In this document: in pieces, positions 28,101 to 35,369 of the stretch | Position numbering within the stretch: position 1 is the stretch's first letter | Layout of the letters: each line of letters starts with the position of its first letter | Source of the DNA: Aquibium sp. ELW1220 | Lineage (GTDB): Bacteria; Pseudomonadota; Alphaproteobacteria; Rhizobiales; Rhizobiaceae | Assembly (NCBI RefSeq): GCF_030398385.1 | Contig: NZ_JAOAOQ010000018.1 | Location: forward strand, 62,001 to 126,000 | Length of the DNA stretch: 64,000 nt | Direction of reading: 5' to 3' | Made by a program: the position numbers and the translations under genes | Notes under the pieces: model-generated | What the model was told of the DNA's origin: nothing | The model's database searches: none | Seen by the model: only the letters and a program-made list of their open reading frames with translations

Positions 28101-29023
28101 CCGGAAACGCTCGACGCGACGATGGCGCGCGAGATCTCGTCGAGCCGGTGCTCGATGGTCTCGAAGGAATCGACCGGGTTGCCCGCCTGGCGCGAAAAAT
28201 GGTCGACGGCGCCGGCGAGCGTGCGCACTTTCTCGTCGAGCGAACGCAGGGCGCGCGAATCCGGCAGGTTGCCGATCGCCTCGCCGATCTGCTCGAGGCG
28301 TTCCGTCAGCGCGGCGATGGCCGGATCCTGCGCGACCCGCGCGTCGGCGCGCTCCTCGAAGCGCGACCAGCGGCTGTCGATCGAACGCACGGTGTCCTCG
28401 CGTGCGAGTTCGGCCAGCGTCGCGCGCACCTGTTCCATCTCGGAGCGGAGCATCTCGAGCCCGCGGTCGTCGCTGCGGTTGGCCATGGAATGGATCGCGC
28501 GCGAGAGGCGCTCCATTTCTGCGGCCAGTTCGCGGCCCTCCGCGGCCGCCTGGGGCGGCGTGGGAGCGGCGGTGCGGCCGAGATCGTCGCGCAGGGCGTC
28601 GAATTCCTTGCGCATGCCCGATGACATCTGCAGGCGCATGTCTTCGCGCAGCGCCTTCAGTTCGTCCGAGAGGCTGGAAAGCGCGTTGGCGCCTGCGGCC
28701 TGTTGCCGCGAGCGCTCGATCTCGCGGCGCAGCGAGCCGAGGGTATCGGCGCCCTCGGCGGCGCGCCGCGGAGCGGGTGCAGGCTCGGCCGCGCGCGGCT
28801 CCGGGCGGTTCTGACGCGGCGTGCGCGGCTCGGTCGGCGCGACGGCGTCGGTCAGGCGGCGGGCGCGGCGATCTTCGCCGTCGGAGGAACTGCGCCCCTG
28901 CTGCATGCTGCCGAAGCGGGTCTCGAGATCCTCGAGCGTGCGGTTGAGGTCTTCCAGTGAGGCATGCGCCCGACGCTGCCTGCCGGCATTCAAGGTGTCG
29001 AGAAAGGACCGGTTGCTGCTCAT
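25157..29023 (-). CDS. podJ: PodJ-type polar localization factor (coiled coil, TM, Sel1, PG-binding)
   Basis: 1,288 residues. The N-terminus (NRSFLDTLNAGRQRR) and a cytoplasmic region of about 850 residues are dominated by Glu/Arg/Leu heptads predicted to form long coiled coils, ending in an Ala/Pro-rich linker. One transmembrane helix lies at about 882-905 (ILMAAAAIMMALAGLQLGKA). The periplasmic part holds a proline-rich spacer, three to four Sel1 repeats (about 1028-1170) and a C-terminal peptidoglycan-binding domain (about 1226-1285; QLILNKNGYDAGTADGVMG). This order matches PodJ of Caulobacter and Agrobacterium/Sinorhizobium, a scaffold that marks the pole and organises polarity and division proteins. 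The name rests on architecture, not a search. Confidence 0.82.
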   Translation of the reverse strand: MSSNRSFLDTLNAGRQRRAHASLEDLNRTLEDLETRFGSMQQGRSSSDGEDRRARRLTDAVAPTEPRTPRQNRPEPRAAEPAPAPRRAAEGADTLGSLRREIERSRQQAAGANALSSLSDELKALREDMRLQMSSGMRKEFDALRDDLGRTAAPTPPQAAAEGRELAAEMERLSRAIHSMANRSDDRGLEMLRSEMEQVRATLAELAREDTVRSIDSRWSRFEERADARVAQDPAIAALTERLEQIGEAIGNLPDSRALRSLDEKVRTLAGAVDHFSRQAGNPVDSFETIEHRLDEISRAIVASSVSGRTMPTEPFERIEARISALAQQIDDMSADGGSGELLDRLSGLSRRVEDIALQAALPEKAIERLGRQIAIIYDKLENDSSGAERERVLDSLERRFAEIAALFEERHERATAQGHALMRDMDRRLEEMTERLEARPSVEPGLLDALDEKFADLSDRIDAARTDRTDPRLLDAFEQRLESIANRLDDSIRRAGDPDPILLQALDEKFADLSDRIDGRSSAPNGMALRALEERLETIAARMEDTSRHVADIDPHLILGLERQLAGLTAHLSRPQTDMPDLEVLAPRLDNIERSLADQRDAIVAAAQEAAQRAVASLRASGIDDEDAGALADELRTLESLARKSDERNTRTFEAIHDTLLKVVDRLASLEVRNAENATAHRSRIDAAGVPPLSPTAYEMPLASSAAALSASTAIPAAPVLRPQPPHVAAKAAAQAAVSSAGHEQAGDAPKKSLLGGFARALSGRRAAKAERPVQEEPVLAGMAEAGLDEPLDTAVVDQPLEPGSGAPDLNAIMRRVRDERAANPGTPDAGATGKADFIAAARRAAQAAAAEAQSFRQAEGADGAKRKFSPSEFLRAKRKPILMAAAAIMMALAGLQLGKAFFADAVSVANVPAAPITTAAPETALVASAPSAPEVDAPRPDAVRTVSQSAPAAPKASAPARASAASIPQNIEPDAPVDVVEDAPSEAIDTTDVDSDEVASLGFEAAPVEAGPLALREAADAGDPKAMFEIGNRYDSGRGVAADRATAAKWYERAAEQGFAPAQYRIGNFHEKGIGVERDVAKAKTWYQLAAAQGNASAMHNLAVLFAMGTDGAVDNDSAARWFVKAAELGVKDSQYNLGILSAKGLGVPQSLEESYKWFALLAKDGDKDAAAKRDEVANALRPEQLARARAATELWKPKPLAEDANMVDVPESWQESAGTTASVDMKKAVMTIQLILNKNGYDAGTADGVMGNRTKSAIMAFQKDNGMAPTGEVNDQLVQTLLAKK

Positions 29024-29504
29024 CGAAAGGCCTGTTCGTAAGGATTTCCCGAGACTTTTCCCGGAGTCGCATGGATGGCACGAAGCGCCGGTCGGACCGT
29101 CGTCATCGCGCAGGCTGCGTCTGGATTGGCGGTCATCGCGCCTGGCCCTCTCTTCGGTGCAGACAGCCGTGGGGAACGCGAGACAGGATACCTACGGGAA
29201 ATCGACGCCCAACCATTCGCCCAACGTGGTAAACAAGCCGTTAACCATGCTTAAGATTTCGAAGGGAACGGGCTGCGAACCGGGCCTTACGCAGCGATAC
29301 CCGTTTCGATTTGAAACAGTTTGTATCCAAACTTGAATTGCAATCCGCCGCGCGGATCACTAACTGCGCGCCCATGCAGAGTGGCCGGGTGTCCGTGAAC
29401 GCCTTGCGGCCGATGTTTCAGATTATCTGAACGAAGAAGAAACTGGCCCAAAGGGCCCCGATTGCGTGCGCCGAGCGGCGGCCGCGCCGAAGGAACCACT
29501 GAAC
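29024..29504. promoter_or_regulatory. 480-bp divergent regulatory region between podJ and merR
   Basis: No gene is supported here. It must carry promoters for podJ (minus) and the MerR gene (plus). Visible elements are a GANTC methylation site at 29064-29068, a CtrA-like sequence at 29241-29254, and two short inverted repeats near the MerR side (29303-29317, GTTTC-N5-GAAAC; 29318-29333, AGTTTG-N4-CAAACT). The latter two could be binding sites for MerR itself. The AT content is higher than in flanking coding DNA. Confidence 0.55.
29241..29254. promoter_or_regulatory. CtrA-like binding sequence upstream of podJ
   Basis: The sequence TTAACCATGCTTAA contains the TTAACCAT half-site described for alphaproteobacterial CtrA, plus a second TTAA. 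The spacing between TTAA boxes is 6 rather than the canonical 7, so affinity may be reduced. It lies about 220 bp upstream of podJ, a gene known to be cell-cycle controlled in related bacteria. Confidence 0.45.
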
Positions 29505-29960
29505 ATGATGAAGACCGTCTCGGCCATCGAGGCCATGGCCAACGCATCCGAAGCCTTCTCCGAGTCCGACGATGAAATGCTGCGGATCGGCGACATGGCC
29601 AAGGAATTCGACGTATCGCTGCGCACCTTGCGCTTCTATGAAGACAAGGGGCTGATCCATCCCAAGCGCGAAGGCAGCATGAGGCTGTACTCGCGGCGCG
29701 AGCGCGCCCGCCTGCGTCTCATCCTGCTTGGGCGCAACGTCGGCTTCTCGCTGCGCGAGGTCAAGCAGATGATGGACCTCTACGACCCGCAGGGCACCAA
29801 CGCAAAGCAGCTTCGCGTGGCGCTGGAAAAGTCGGAAAAGCAGCTCTCCCGGCTGGAGAAGCAGCGCGAGTCCATCGAGGACGCCATCGCGCAGCTTCGC
29901 GCCGCGATGGAGGTCGTACGCGGCTCGCTGGAGGAACGGCAGCGCCAGTCGGCGGCCTGA
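29505..29960 (+). CDS. MerR-family transcriptional regulator of acyl-CoA catabolism
   Basis: 151 residues from the first of two adjacent ATGs, with AGGAACC upstream. The MerR winged helix is clear (LRIGDMAKEFDVSLRTLRFY, then EDKGLIHPKREG), followed by a long dimerisation coiled coil (VALEKSEKQLSRLEKQRESI). No Cys-rich metal site is visible, so it is not a metal sensor. It sits directly upstream of the acyl-CoA dehydrogenase cluster with a perfect inverted repeat between them. LiuR-type MerR proteins have the same arrangement and repress branched-chain or fatty-acid degradation genes. Acyl-CoA sensing is therefore likely but inferred. Confidence 0.88.
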   Translation: MMKTVSAIEAMANASEAFSESDDEMLRIGDMAKEFDVSLRTLRFYEDKGLIHPKREGSMRLYSRRERARLRLILLGRNVGFSLREVKQMMDLYDPQGTNAKQLRVALEKSEKQLSRLEKQRESIEDAIAQLRAAMEVVRGSLEERQRQSAA

Positions 29961-29993
29961 CCGGCTTCATTCTCCTGCATGCGGGACAGTCCC

Positions 29994-30024
29994 GACGGCG
30001 CGCTTCGGCGCGCCGTCTTGCGTT
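29994..30024 (+). terminator. Intrinsic terminator after merR with UUCG tetraloop
   Basis: A perfect 10-bp GC-rich stem (29994-30003 with 30008-30017) is capped by a TTCG tetraloop and followed by the T-rich TTGCGTTT. It lies 34 bp after the MerR stop and separates the regulator transcript from the dehydrogenase promoter. Confidence 0.75.
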
Positions 30025-30054
30025 TGGCCATCGAAAAAAGACGCCTCACGCGGA

Positions 30055-30078
30055 ATTGACGTTTACGCAAACGTCAAT
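30055..30078. promoter_or_regulatory. Perfect 24-bp inverted repeat, candidate MerR/LiuR-type operator
   Basis: ATTGACGTTT and AAACGTCAAT form 10-bp perfect arms around a 4-bp ACGC spacer, 80 bp before the acyl-CoA dehydrogenase start and just after the MerR terminator. The left arm includes a TTGACG that could double as a -35 box, so a bound regulator would overlap the promoter. Confidence 0.7.
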
Positions 30079-30158
30079 ATTTGCTAGGGCACGCTCCAAC
30101 GAGATGTGGTCGCCTTCGCACTCGTGGGGCGCCCTTGGATTTCATTCTGGAGGATTCC

Positions 30159-31955
30159 ATGCCCAGCTATCGCGCGCCGGTTCAGGACACGCTTTTCGTG
30201 CTCAACGAGGTGCTCGGCTACGAGCGCTATTCCAACCTTCCGGGCTTTTCCGACGCCACCCCCGACGTGCTGGAAGCGATCCTGTCGGAAGGTGCCAAAC
30301 TTGCCGAAAACGTCATGCATCCGCTGAACCTGTCGGGTGACCGGGAAGGCTGCGTGCGCCACGACGACGGATCCGTCTCCACGCCGAAGGGCTTCAAGGA
30401 GGCCTTCGACCAGTATTGCCAGGGCGGCTGGATGTCGCTCTCGGTGCCGACCGAATATGGCGGGCAGGGGCTGCCCTACACGGTGCACTCGGCAGTCGGC
30501 GAGTATCTGTCCTCGGCCAACATGGCGCTGATGATGTATCCCGGCCTGACGCAGGGCGCGATCGCGGCGATCCTGGCGCATGGCTCCGAGGAGCAGAAGC
30601 AGACCTTCGTGCCGAAGATGGCCGAGGGCACGTGGACCGGCACGATGAACCTGACGGAGCCGCATTGCGGTACCGATCTCGGCCTGCTGCGTACTAAGGC
30701 GGTGCCCGCGGGCGACGGCAGCTACAAGATTTCGGGCCAGAAGATCTTCATCTCGGCGGGCGATCACGACATGGCCGAGAACATCGTCCACCTGGTGCTC
30801 GCCCGCATCGAGGGCGCGCCCGAGGGCGTGAAGGGGATCTCGCTGTTCATCGTGCCGAAGTTCAAGCTCGATGCCGAGGGCAATCCGGGCGAGGCGAACG
30901 GCGTGTCCTGCGGCTCCATCGAGGAGAAGATGGGCATCCACGGCAACGCCACCTGCGTCATGAACTACGACGAGGCGATCGGCCAGTTGATCGGCGCCGA
31001 GAATGGCGGCCTGAAGGCCATGTTCGTGATGATGAACGAGGCCCGCCTCGGTGTTGGCCTGCAGGGGCTGTCGGTCGCCGAGATCGCCTACCAGAACGCG
31101 GCCAACTATGCCCGCGAGCGCATCCAGGGCCGTTCTCTGACCGGCGCCAAGGCGACCGACAAGAAGGCCGACCCGATCATCGTCCACCCCGACATCCGCC
31201 GCAAGCTGATGACAATGAAGGCCTTCAACGAGGCCGGCCGGGCGCTGATCCTGTGGACGGCGATCAAGTCGGACGTGGCGCACCGCTCGGGCGACGAGAA
31301 GGAGCGGGTGGCGGCCGACGACCACATGGGCCTGATGACGCCGATCATCAAGGGCGTGCTCACCGACAAGGGCTTCGAGCACGCCGTGATGGCGCAGCAG
31401 GTCTATGGCGGCCACGGCTACATCGAGGAATGGGGCATGAGCCAGTTCGTGCGCGATGCCCGCATCGCCATGATCTACGAAGGCGCCAACGGCATCCAGG
31501 CGCTCGACCTCGTCGGCCGCAAGCTCGGCGCGAATGGCGGCCGCGCGGTGCAGGCCTTCTTCAAGGAGGTCGGCGATTTCTGCGAGGAGAACCGCTCGAA
31601 CGAGAAGATGGCGCCGCTGACCAAGCCGCTCAAGAAGGGGCTGAACGACCTGCAGGCCGCGACCATGTGGCTGGTGCAGAACGGCCTGTCGAATCCCGAC
31701 AATGCGGGCGCCGCCTCGACCGACTACATGCACCTCTTCGGCCTCGTGTCCCTCGGCTACATGTGGGCCCAGATGGCCAGGACTGCGCAGGGCAGGCTCG
31801 CCGCGGGCGCCAACGGGTCGTCGGCCTTCTACGAGACCAAGCTGGTGACGGCGCGCTACTACATGGAGCGGGTGATGCCCGAGACGTCCGCGCATCTCGC
31901 CCGCCTCTCGACGGGCGCCGAGACGATGATGGCGCTGCCGGCCGAGGCGTTCTAG
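30159..31955 (+). CDS. Acyl-CoA dehydrogenase, long form (DmdC/AcdA-like)
   Basis: 598 residues from the ATG at 30159, preceded by TGGAGGA. It is longer than classic acyl-CoA dehydrogenases because of an extra C-terminal domain (PF12806) found in 3-methylmercaptopropionyl-CoA dehydrogenase-like enzymes. Motifs include [19 protein letters not shown] (FAD/substrate region), [20 protein letters not shown] and the catalytic-Glu segment [14 protein letters not shown]. It catalyses alpha,beta-desaturation of an acyl-CoA with electron transfer to ETF. It heads the beta-oxidation cluster and lies directly behind the candidate operator. Chain-length preference cannot be read. Confidence 0.92.
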   Translation: MPSYRAPVQDTLFVLNEVLGYERYSNLPGFSDATPDVLEAILSEGAKLAENVMHPLNLSGDREGCVRHDDGSVSTPKGFKEAFDQYCQGGWMSLSVPTEYGGQGLPYTVHSAVGEYLSSANMALMMYPGLTQGAIAAILAHGSEEQKQTFVPKMAEGTWTGTMNLTEPHCGTDLGLLRTKAVPAGDGSYKISGQKIFISAGDHDMAENIVHLVLARIEGAPEGVKGISLFIVPKFKLDAEGNPGEANGVSCGSIEEKMGIHGNATCVMNYDEAIGQLIGAENGGLKAMFVMMNEARLGVGLQGLSVAEIAYQNAANYARERIQGRSLTGAKATDKKADPIIVHPDIRRKLMTMKAFNEAGRALILWTAIKSDVAHRSGDEKERVAADDHMGLMTPIIKGVLTDKGFEHAVMAQQVYGGHGYIEEWGMSQFVRDARIAMIYEGANGIQALDLVGRKLGANGGRAVQAFFKEVGDFCEENRSNEKMAPLTKPLKKGLNDLQAATMWLVQNGLSNPDNAGAASTDYMHLFGLVSLGYMWAQMARTAQGRLAAGANGSSAFYETKLVTARYYMERVMPETSAHLARLSTGAETMMALPAEAF

Positions 31956-31962
31956 GTTCGGC

Positions 31963-31984
31963 GCGCGCCTCTGCGGAGGCGCGC
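31963..31984 (+). terminator. Stem-loop after first acyl-CoA dehydrogenase gene
   Basis: A perfect 9-bp stem (31963-31971 with 31976-31984) carries a TGCG loop and lies 8 bp after the stop codon. No T-run follows, so it may stabilise the upstream mRNA or terminate weakly. Confidence 0.45.
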
Positions 31985-32001
31985 CCGCCCGCCGCTGGAC
32001 T

Positions 32002-32015
32002 GTTCAACGTTGAAC
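32002..32015. promoter_or_regulatory. Perfect 14-bp palindrome upstream of second acyl-CoA dehydrogenase
   Basis: GTTCAACGTTGAAC is fully palindromic and sits in the 196-bp gap before the gene at 32152. It has the size of a dimeric repressor operator (TetR or similar), and differs from the MerR-type repeat at 30055. Confidence 0.45.
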
Positions 32016-32151
32016 TTTCTGGCGGATTGGAGTACCGGTCGGGCAGAGGGGCGAGGGCAGTCGCGACGTTGCCTGCCCGTCCGTTCGCGGGGGCTCTTGC
32101 GCCCGGCAGCCACAGGGCGCAAGGGTCCTGCGCAAGCTTGGAGGAGACGTC

Positions 32152-33324
32152 ATGACCACCAGCCCCGCATCCGTCCTCGGTGTTCCGCAGCCCGCTTGGG
32201 CCGGCGAGGACGTGGCGATGCTCTACGACATGGCGACGAAGTTCCTCGAGGCCGAGATCGCACCGCGCTACGAGGAGTTCGAGAAGGCGGAGATCTTCGA
32301 CCGCGAGAGCTGGAAGAAGGCCGGCGAGAACGGCCTGCTCTGCGCCTCGATCCCGGAAGAGTATGGCGGCTCGGGCGGCACCTATGCTCACGAGAGCGCG
32401 ATTATCGAGGCGATCAGCCATGTCGGCGTCGACGGCTTCGGCATCGCGCTGCACAATTCCATCGTGGCGCCCTACATCCTCCACTACGGCTCGGAGGAGC
32501 AGAAGAAGAAGTGGCTGCCGAGGATGGCGACCGGCGAGCTCATCGGCGCCATCGCCATGACCGAGCCCGGTGCCGGCTCCGACCTGCAGGGCGTGAAGAC
32601 CCGGGCGGAGAAGGACGGCAACCACTACCGCATCAACGGCTCCAAGACCTTCATCACCAATGGCCAGCTCGCCAACCTGATCGTCGTCGTCACCAAGACC
32701 GATCCGGCCAGGGGTGCCAAGGGCACCTCGCTGATCGTGGTGGAGACCGACGAAGTCGACGGCTTCCGGCGCGGCCGCAACCTCGACAAGGTAGGCTTGA
32801 AGTCGAACGACACCTCCGAGCTGTTCTTCGACGACGTGCGCGTGCCGACGTCGAACCTGCTCGGCACCGAGGAAGGGCAGGGCTTCGTCCAGCTGATGCA
32901 GCAATTGCCGCAGGAGCGGCTGCAGATCGGCGGCACGGCGATCGCGGCAATCGAAAAGGCGCTCGCCATCACCATCGACTACGTCAAGGAGCGCCGCGCC
33001 TTCGGCAAGGCGGTCATCGACTTCCAGAACACCCAGTTCAAGCTCGCCGAGCTGAAGACGGAGGCCACCGTCGGCCGCGTCTTCTACAATGACTGCGTCG
33101 CCCGCCACGTCGCCGGCGGCCTCGACCCGTCGACCGCCTCGATGGCCAAATACTGGCTGTCGGACCTCCAGGGCAAAGTCATGGACGAGTGCGTGCAGCT
33201 GCATGGCGGCTACGGCTTCATGAACGAATACCCCATCGCGCGCATGTGGCGCGATGCCCGCGTGCAGCGCATCTATGGCGGCACCAACGAGATCATGAAG
33301 CTCTTGATCGCGCGGGGGCTCTGA
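32152..33324 (+). CDS. Acyl-CoA dehydrogenase (standard length)
   Basis: 390 residues, the usual family length, with a GGAGGAGAC ribosome site. Motifs are AMTEPGAGSDLQGVKTRAEK (FAD binding), TFITNG, and the C-terminal QLHGGYGFMNEYPIARMWRD followed by RIYGGTNEIMK. It resembles medium/long-chain or isovaleryl-type enzymes that feed ETF. Together with the longer dehydrogenase, thiolase and FadB-like protein, it completes a beta-oxidation spiral. A separate palindrome in its upstream gap suggests it may also have its own promoter. Confidence 0.92.
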   Translation: MTTSPASVLGVPQPAWAGEDVAMLYDMATKFLEAEIAPRYEEFEKAEIFDRESWKKAGENGLLCASIPEEYGGSGGTYAHESAIIEAISHVGVDGFGIALHNSIVAPYILHYGSEEQKKKWLPRMATGELIGAIAMTEPGAGSDLQGVKTRAEKDGNHYRINGSKTFITNGQLANLIVVVTKTDPARGAKGTSLIVVETDEVDGFRRGRNLDKVGLKSNDTSELFFDDVRVPTSNLLGTEEGQGFVQLMQQLPQERLQIGGTAIAAIEKALAITIDYVKERRAFGKAVIDFQNTQFKLAELKTEATVGRVFYNDCVARHVAGGLDPSTASMAKYWLSDLQGKVMDECVQLHGGYGFMNEYPIARMWRDARVQRIYGGTNEIMKLLIARGL

Positions 33325-33329
33325 GCATC

Positions 33330-33785
33330 ATGTCGGAACACACCGCCACGATCAGCTGGCGCCAGGACGAGGACGACCACTTCACGCTCGGCCGCTACAC
33401 GCGCGTGCACGAGATCGCCTTCGACGGCGGTACGACGATCCAGGCCTCCGGGGCGCCGCAGAACGTGCCGGCGCAGTTCTCGTCGGAGATGGCCGTCGAT
33501 CCCGAGGAGATGTTCGTCGCTTCGCTCGCCTGCTGCCACATGCTCTGGTTCCTCGACTTTGCTCGCCGGGCGGGCCTCGACGTGCGCTCCTACCGTGACA
33601 ATGCGGTGGGCACGATGGGGAAGAACGCCGCGGGGCGCACGGCCATCCTGACGGTCACGCTCAGGCCGCTGGTCGAGGTCGAAGCCGACGCGGCGCTGCT
33701 CGACGACCTGCACCACAAGGCGCACGAGGCCTGCTTCATCGCCAATTCGGTCACGACCGTGGTCACGGTCGAGCCGCAGGGGTAG
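33330..33785 (+). CDS. OsmC-family peroxiredoxin-like protein
   Basis: 151 residues. The OsmC fold is indicated by the central helix SLACCHMLWFLDFARRAG, containing one expected redox Cys region, and the C-terminal AHEACFIANSVTTVV with the second Cys. OsmC/Ohr proteins reduce organic hydroperoxides, which would suit a cell oxidising fatty acids; some family members have other roles. It starts 5 bp after the upstream dehydrogenase stop, so it is co-transcribed with it. Confidence 0.88.
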   Translation: MSEHTATISWRQDEDDHFTLGRYTRVHEIAFDGGTTIQASGAPQNVPAQFSSEMAVDPEEMFVASLACCHMLWFLDFARRAGLDVRSYRDNAVGTMGKNAAGRTAILTVTLRPLVEVEADAALLDDLHHKAHEACFIANSVTTVVTVEPQG

Positions 33786-33963
33786 ATCGGGCGCTGCGCC
33801 GCGCCCATATCGGTGGCGAGACGCCGCCCTGTCCGGGCCAGTCCCCGGATCGACGGGAGGATTTGACGGCTGGCAGAGGGCCTTCGGGACCAGCCAGCCG
33901 CCAGGACGACGAATACGAACCAGCGGCAGCCCACGAGCGGCCGCGCCAAAGAGGAGACTTCCG

Positions 33964-35172
33964 ATGGCTGACGCTTATGTCTACGACGCCGTGCGCACGC
34001 CGCGCGGCCGCGGCAAGAAGGACGGATCGCTGCACGAGGTGCCGGCGGTGCGGCTCGGCGCGAAGGTGCTGGAGGCCGTGCGCGATCGCAACGGGCTCGA
34101 CACGAGCCAGGTCGACGACATCGTCTTCGGCTGCGTCGACCCGGTCGGCGAGGCGGGCTCGGTGATCCCGCGCGCGTCCGCCTTCGAGGCGCGCTACGCG
34201 ACCGAGGCGCCCGGCATCCAGCTGTCGCGCTTCTGCGCGTCCGGTCTCGACGCCATCAACATCGGTGCGGCCAAGATCGCCGGCGGCTCGGACGACATCG
34301 TCATCGCGGGCGGCGTGGAATCCATGTCGCGCGTCGGCATGGGCATGTCGGGCGGCGCCTGGTTCATGGATCCCTCGGTCGGCCTGCCGTCCTACTTCGT
34401 GCCGCAGGGTATCTCGGCCGACCTGATCGCCACCAAGTACGGCTTCTCGCGCGACGACGTCGACGCCTATGCTGTCGAGAGCCAGAAGCGCGCCGCCAAG
34501 GCCTGGGAAAAGGGCTGGTTCAAGAACTCGGTCGTCGAGATCAAGGACCAGAACGGCCTGACCATCCTCGACCGCGACGAGCACATGCGGCCTTCGACCG
34601 ACATGCAGTCGCTGGCCTCGCTCAACCCGTCCTTCATCATGCCAGGCGAGATGGGCGGCTTCGACGCGGTGGCCGTGCAGCGCTATCCCGAGATCGAGGC
34701 GATCAACCACGTCCACCATGCCGGCAACTCGTCGGGCATCGTCGATGGCGCGGCGGCCGTGCTGCTGGGCTCCAAGAAGGGCGGCAAGGCGATGGGGCTG
34801 AAGCCGCGCGCCCGCATCCGCGCCTTCACCAACATCGGCTCCGAGCCGGCGATCATGCTGACCGGTCCGGTCGACGTGACCGAGAAGCTGCTCCAGCGCG
34901 CCAAGATGAAGCTGTCGGACATCGACCTGTTCGAGCTCAACGAGGCCTTCGCCTCGGTGGTGCTGCGCTACATGCAGGCCTTCGACATCCCGCACGACAA
35001 GATGAACGTCAACGGCGGCGCAATCGCCATGGGCCACCCGCTCGGCGCGACCGGTGCGATGATCTTCGGCACGGTGCTCGACGAGCTCGAGCGGCGCGAC
35101 CTGAACACCGCGCTGGTGACGCTCTGCATCGGCGCCGGCATGGGCACCGCGACGATCATCGAGCGGGTCTGA
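33964..35172 (+). CDS. Acetyl-CoA acyltransferase (thiolase)
   Basis: 402 residues with the thiolase catalytic set: nucleophile Cys91 in [12 protein letters not shown], His358 in [16 protein letters not shown], and Cys388 in LCIGAGMGT. The N-terminal [16 protein letters not shown] is typical of FadA-like enzymes that cleave 3-ketoacyl-CoA in degradation. It is preceded by a 178-bp gap with a GAGGAGA ribosome site. It is followed by the FadB-like fusion, the standard partner, across an intergenic palindromic repeat element. Confidence 0.94.
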   Translation: MADAYVYDAVRTPRGRGKKDGSLHEVPAVRLGAKVLEAVRDRNGLDTSQVDDIVFGCVDPVGEAGSVIPRASAFEARYATEAPGIQLSRFCASGLDAINIGAAKIAGGSDDIVIAGGVESMSRVGMGMSGGAWFMDPSVGLPSYFVPQGISADLIATKYGFSRDDVDAYAVESQKRAAKAWEKGWFKNSVVEIKDQNGLTILDRDEHMRPSTDMQSLASLNPSFIMPGEMGGFDAVAVQRYPEIEAINHVHHAGNSSGIVDGAAAVLLGSKKGGKAMGLKPRARIRAFTNIGSEPAIMLTGPVDVTEKLLQRAKMKLSDIDLFELNEAFASVVLRYMQAFDIPHDKMNVNGGAIAMGHPLGATGAMIFGTVLDELERRDLNTALVTLCIGAGMGTATIIERV

Positions 35173-35183
35173 CGCTTCTTTCC

Positions 35184-35307
35184 CTTCTCCCCGCGTGCGG
35201 GGGAGAAGGTGGCCTGAAAGGCCGGATGAGGGGCAGGGCCAGGGTCAGAACGTTCGCGCCGCCCCTCATCTGCCTGCCGGCATCTTCTCCCAGCAAGCGG
35301 GGAGAAG
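35184..35307. repeat. Rhizobial-type palindromic intergenic element (copy A)
   Basis: Outer arms of about 50 bp are imperfect inverted repeats, starting CTTCTCCCCGC and ending GCGGGGAGAAG. Each arm contains a small GC hairpin and a GATGAGGGGC/GCCCCTCATC core. It fills most of the gap between the thiolase and FadB-like genes. Elements of this look are dispersed in Rhizobiales genomes. On mRNA it would fold into a long hairpin. Confidence 0.75.
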
Positions 35308-35369
35308 AAAGCAGTTCCACCGTCGCGCTCGTCCGCTGACGCAACCGATTTCAAGGAGGGATTTCTCCA

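Noticed and set aside
25100-28960. Several long plus-strand frames opposite podJ
   Set aside because: Arginine/alanine-rich antisense readings without ribosome sites or motifs; the PodJ reading has TM, Sel1 and peptidoglycan-binding parts.
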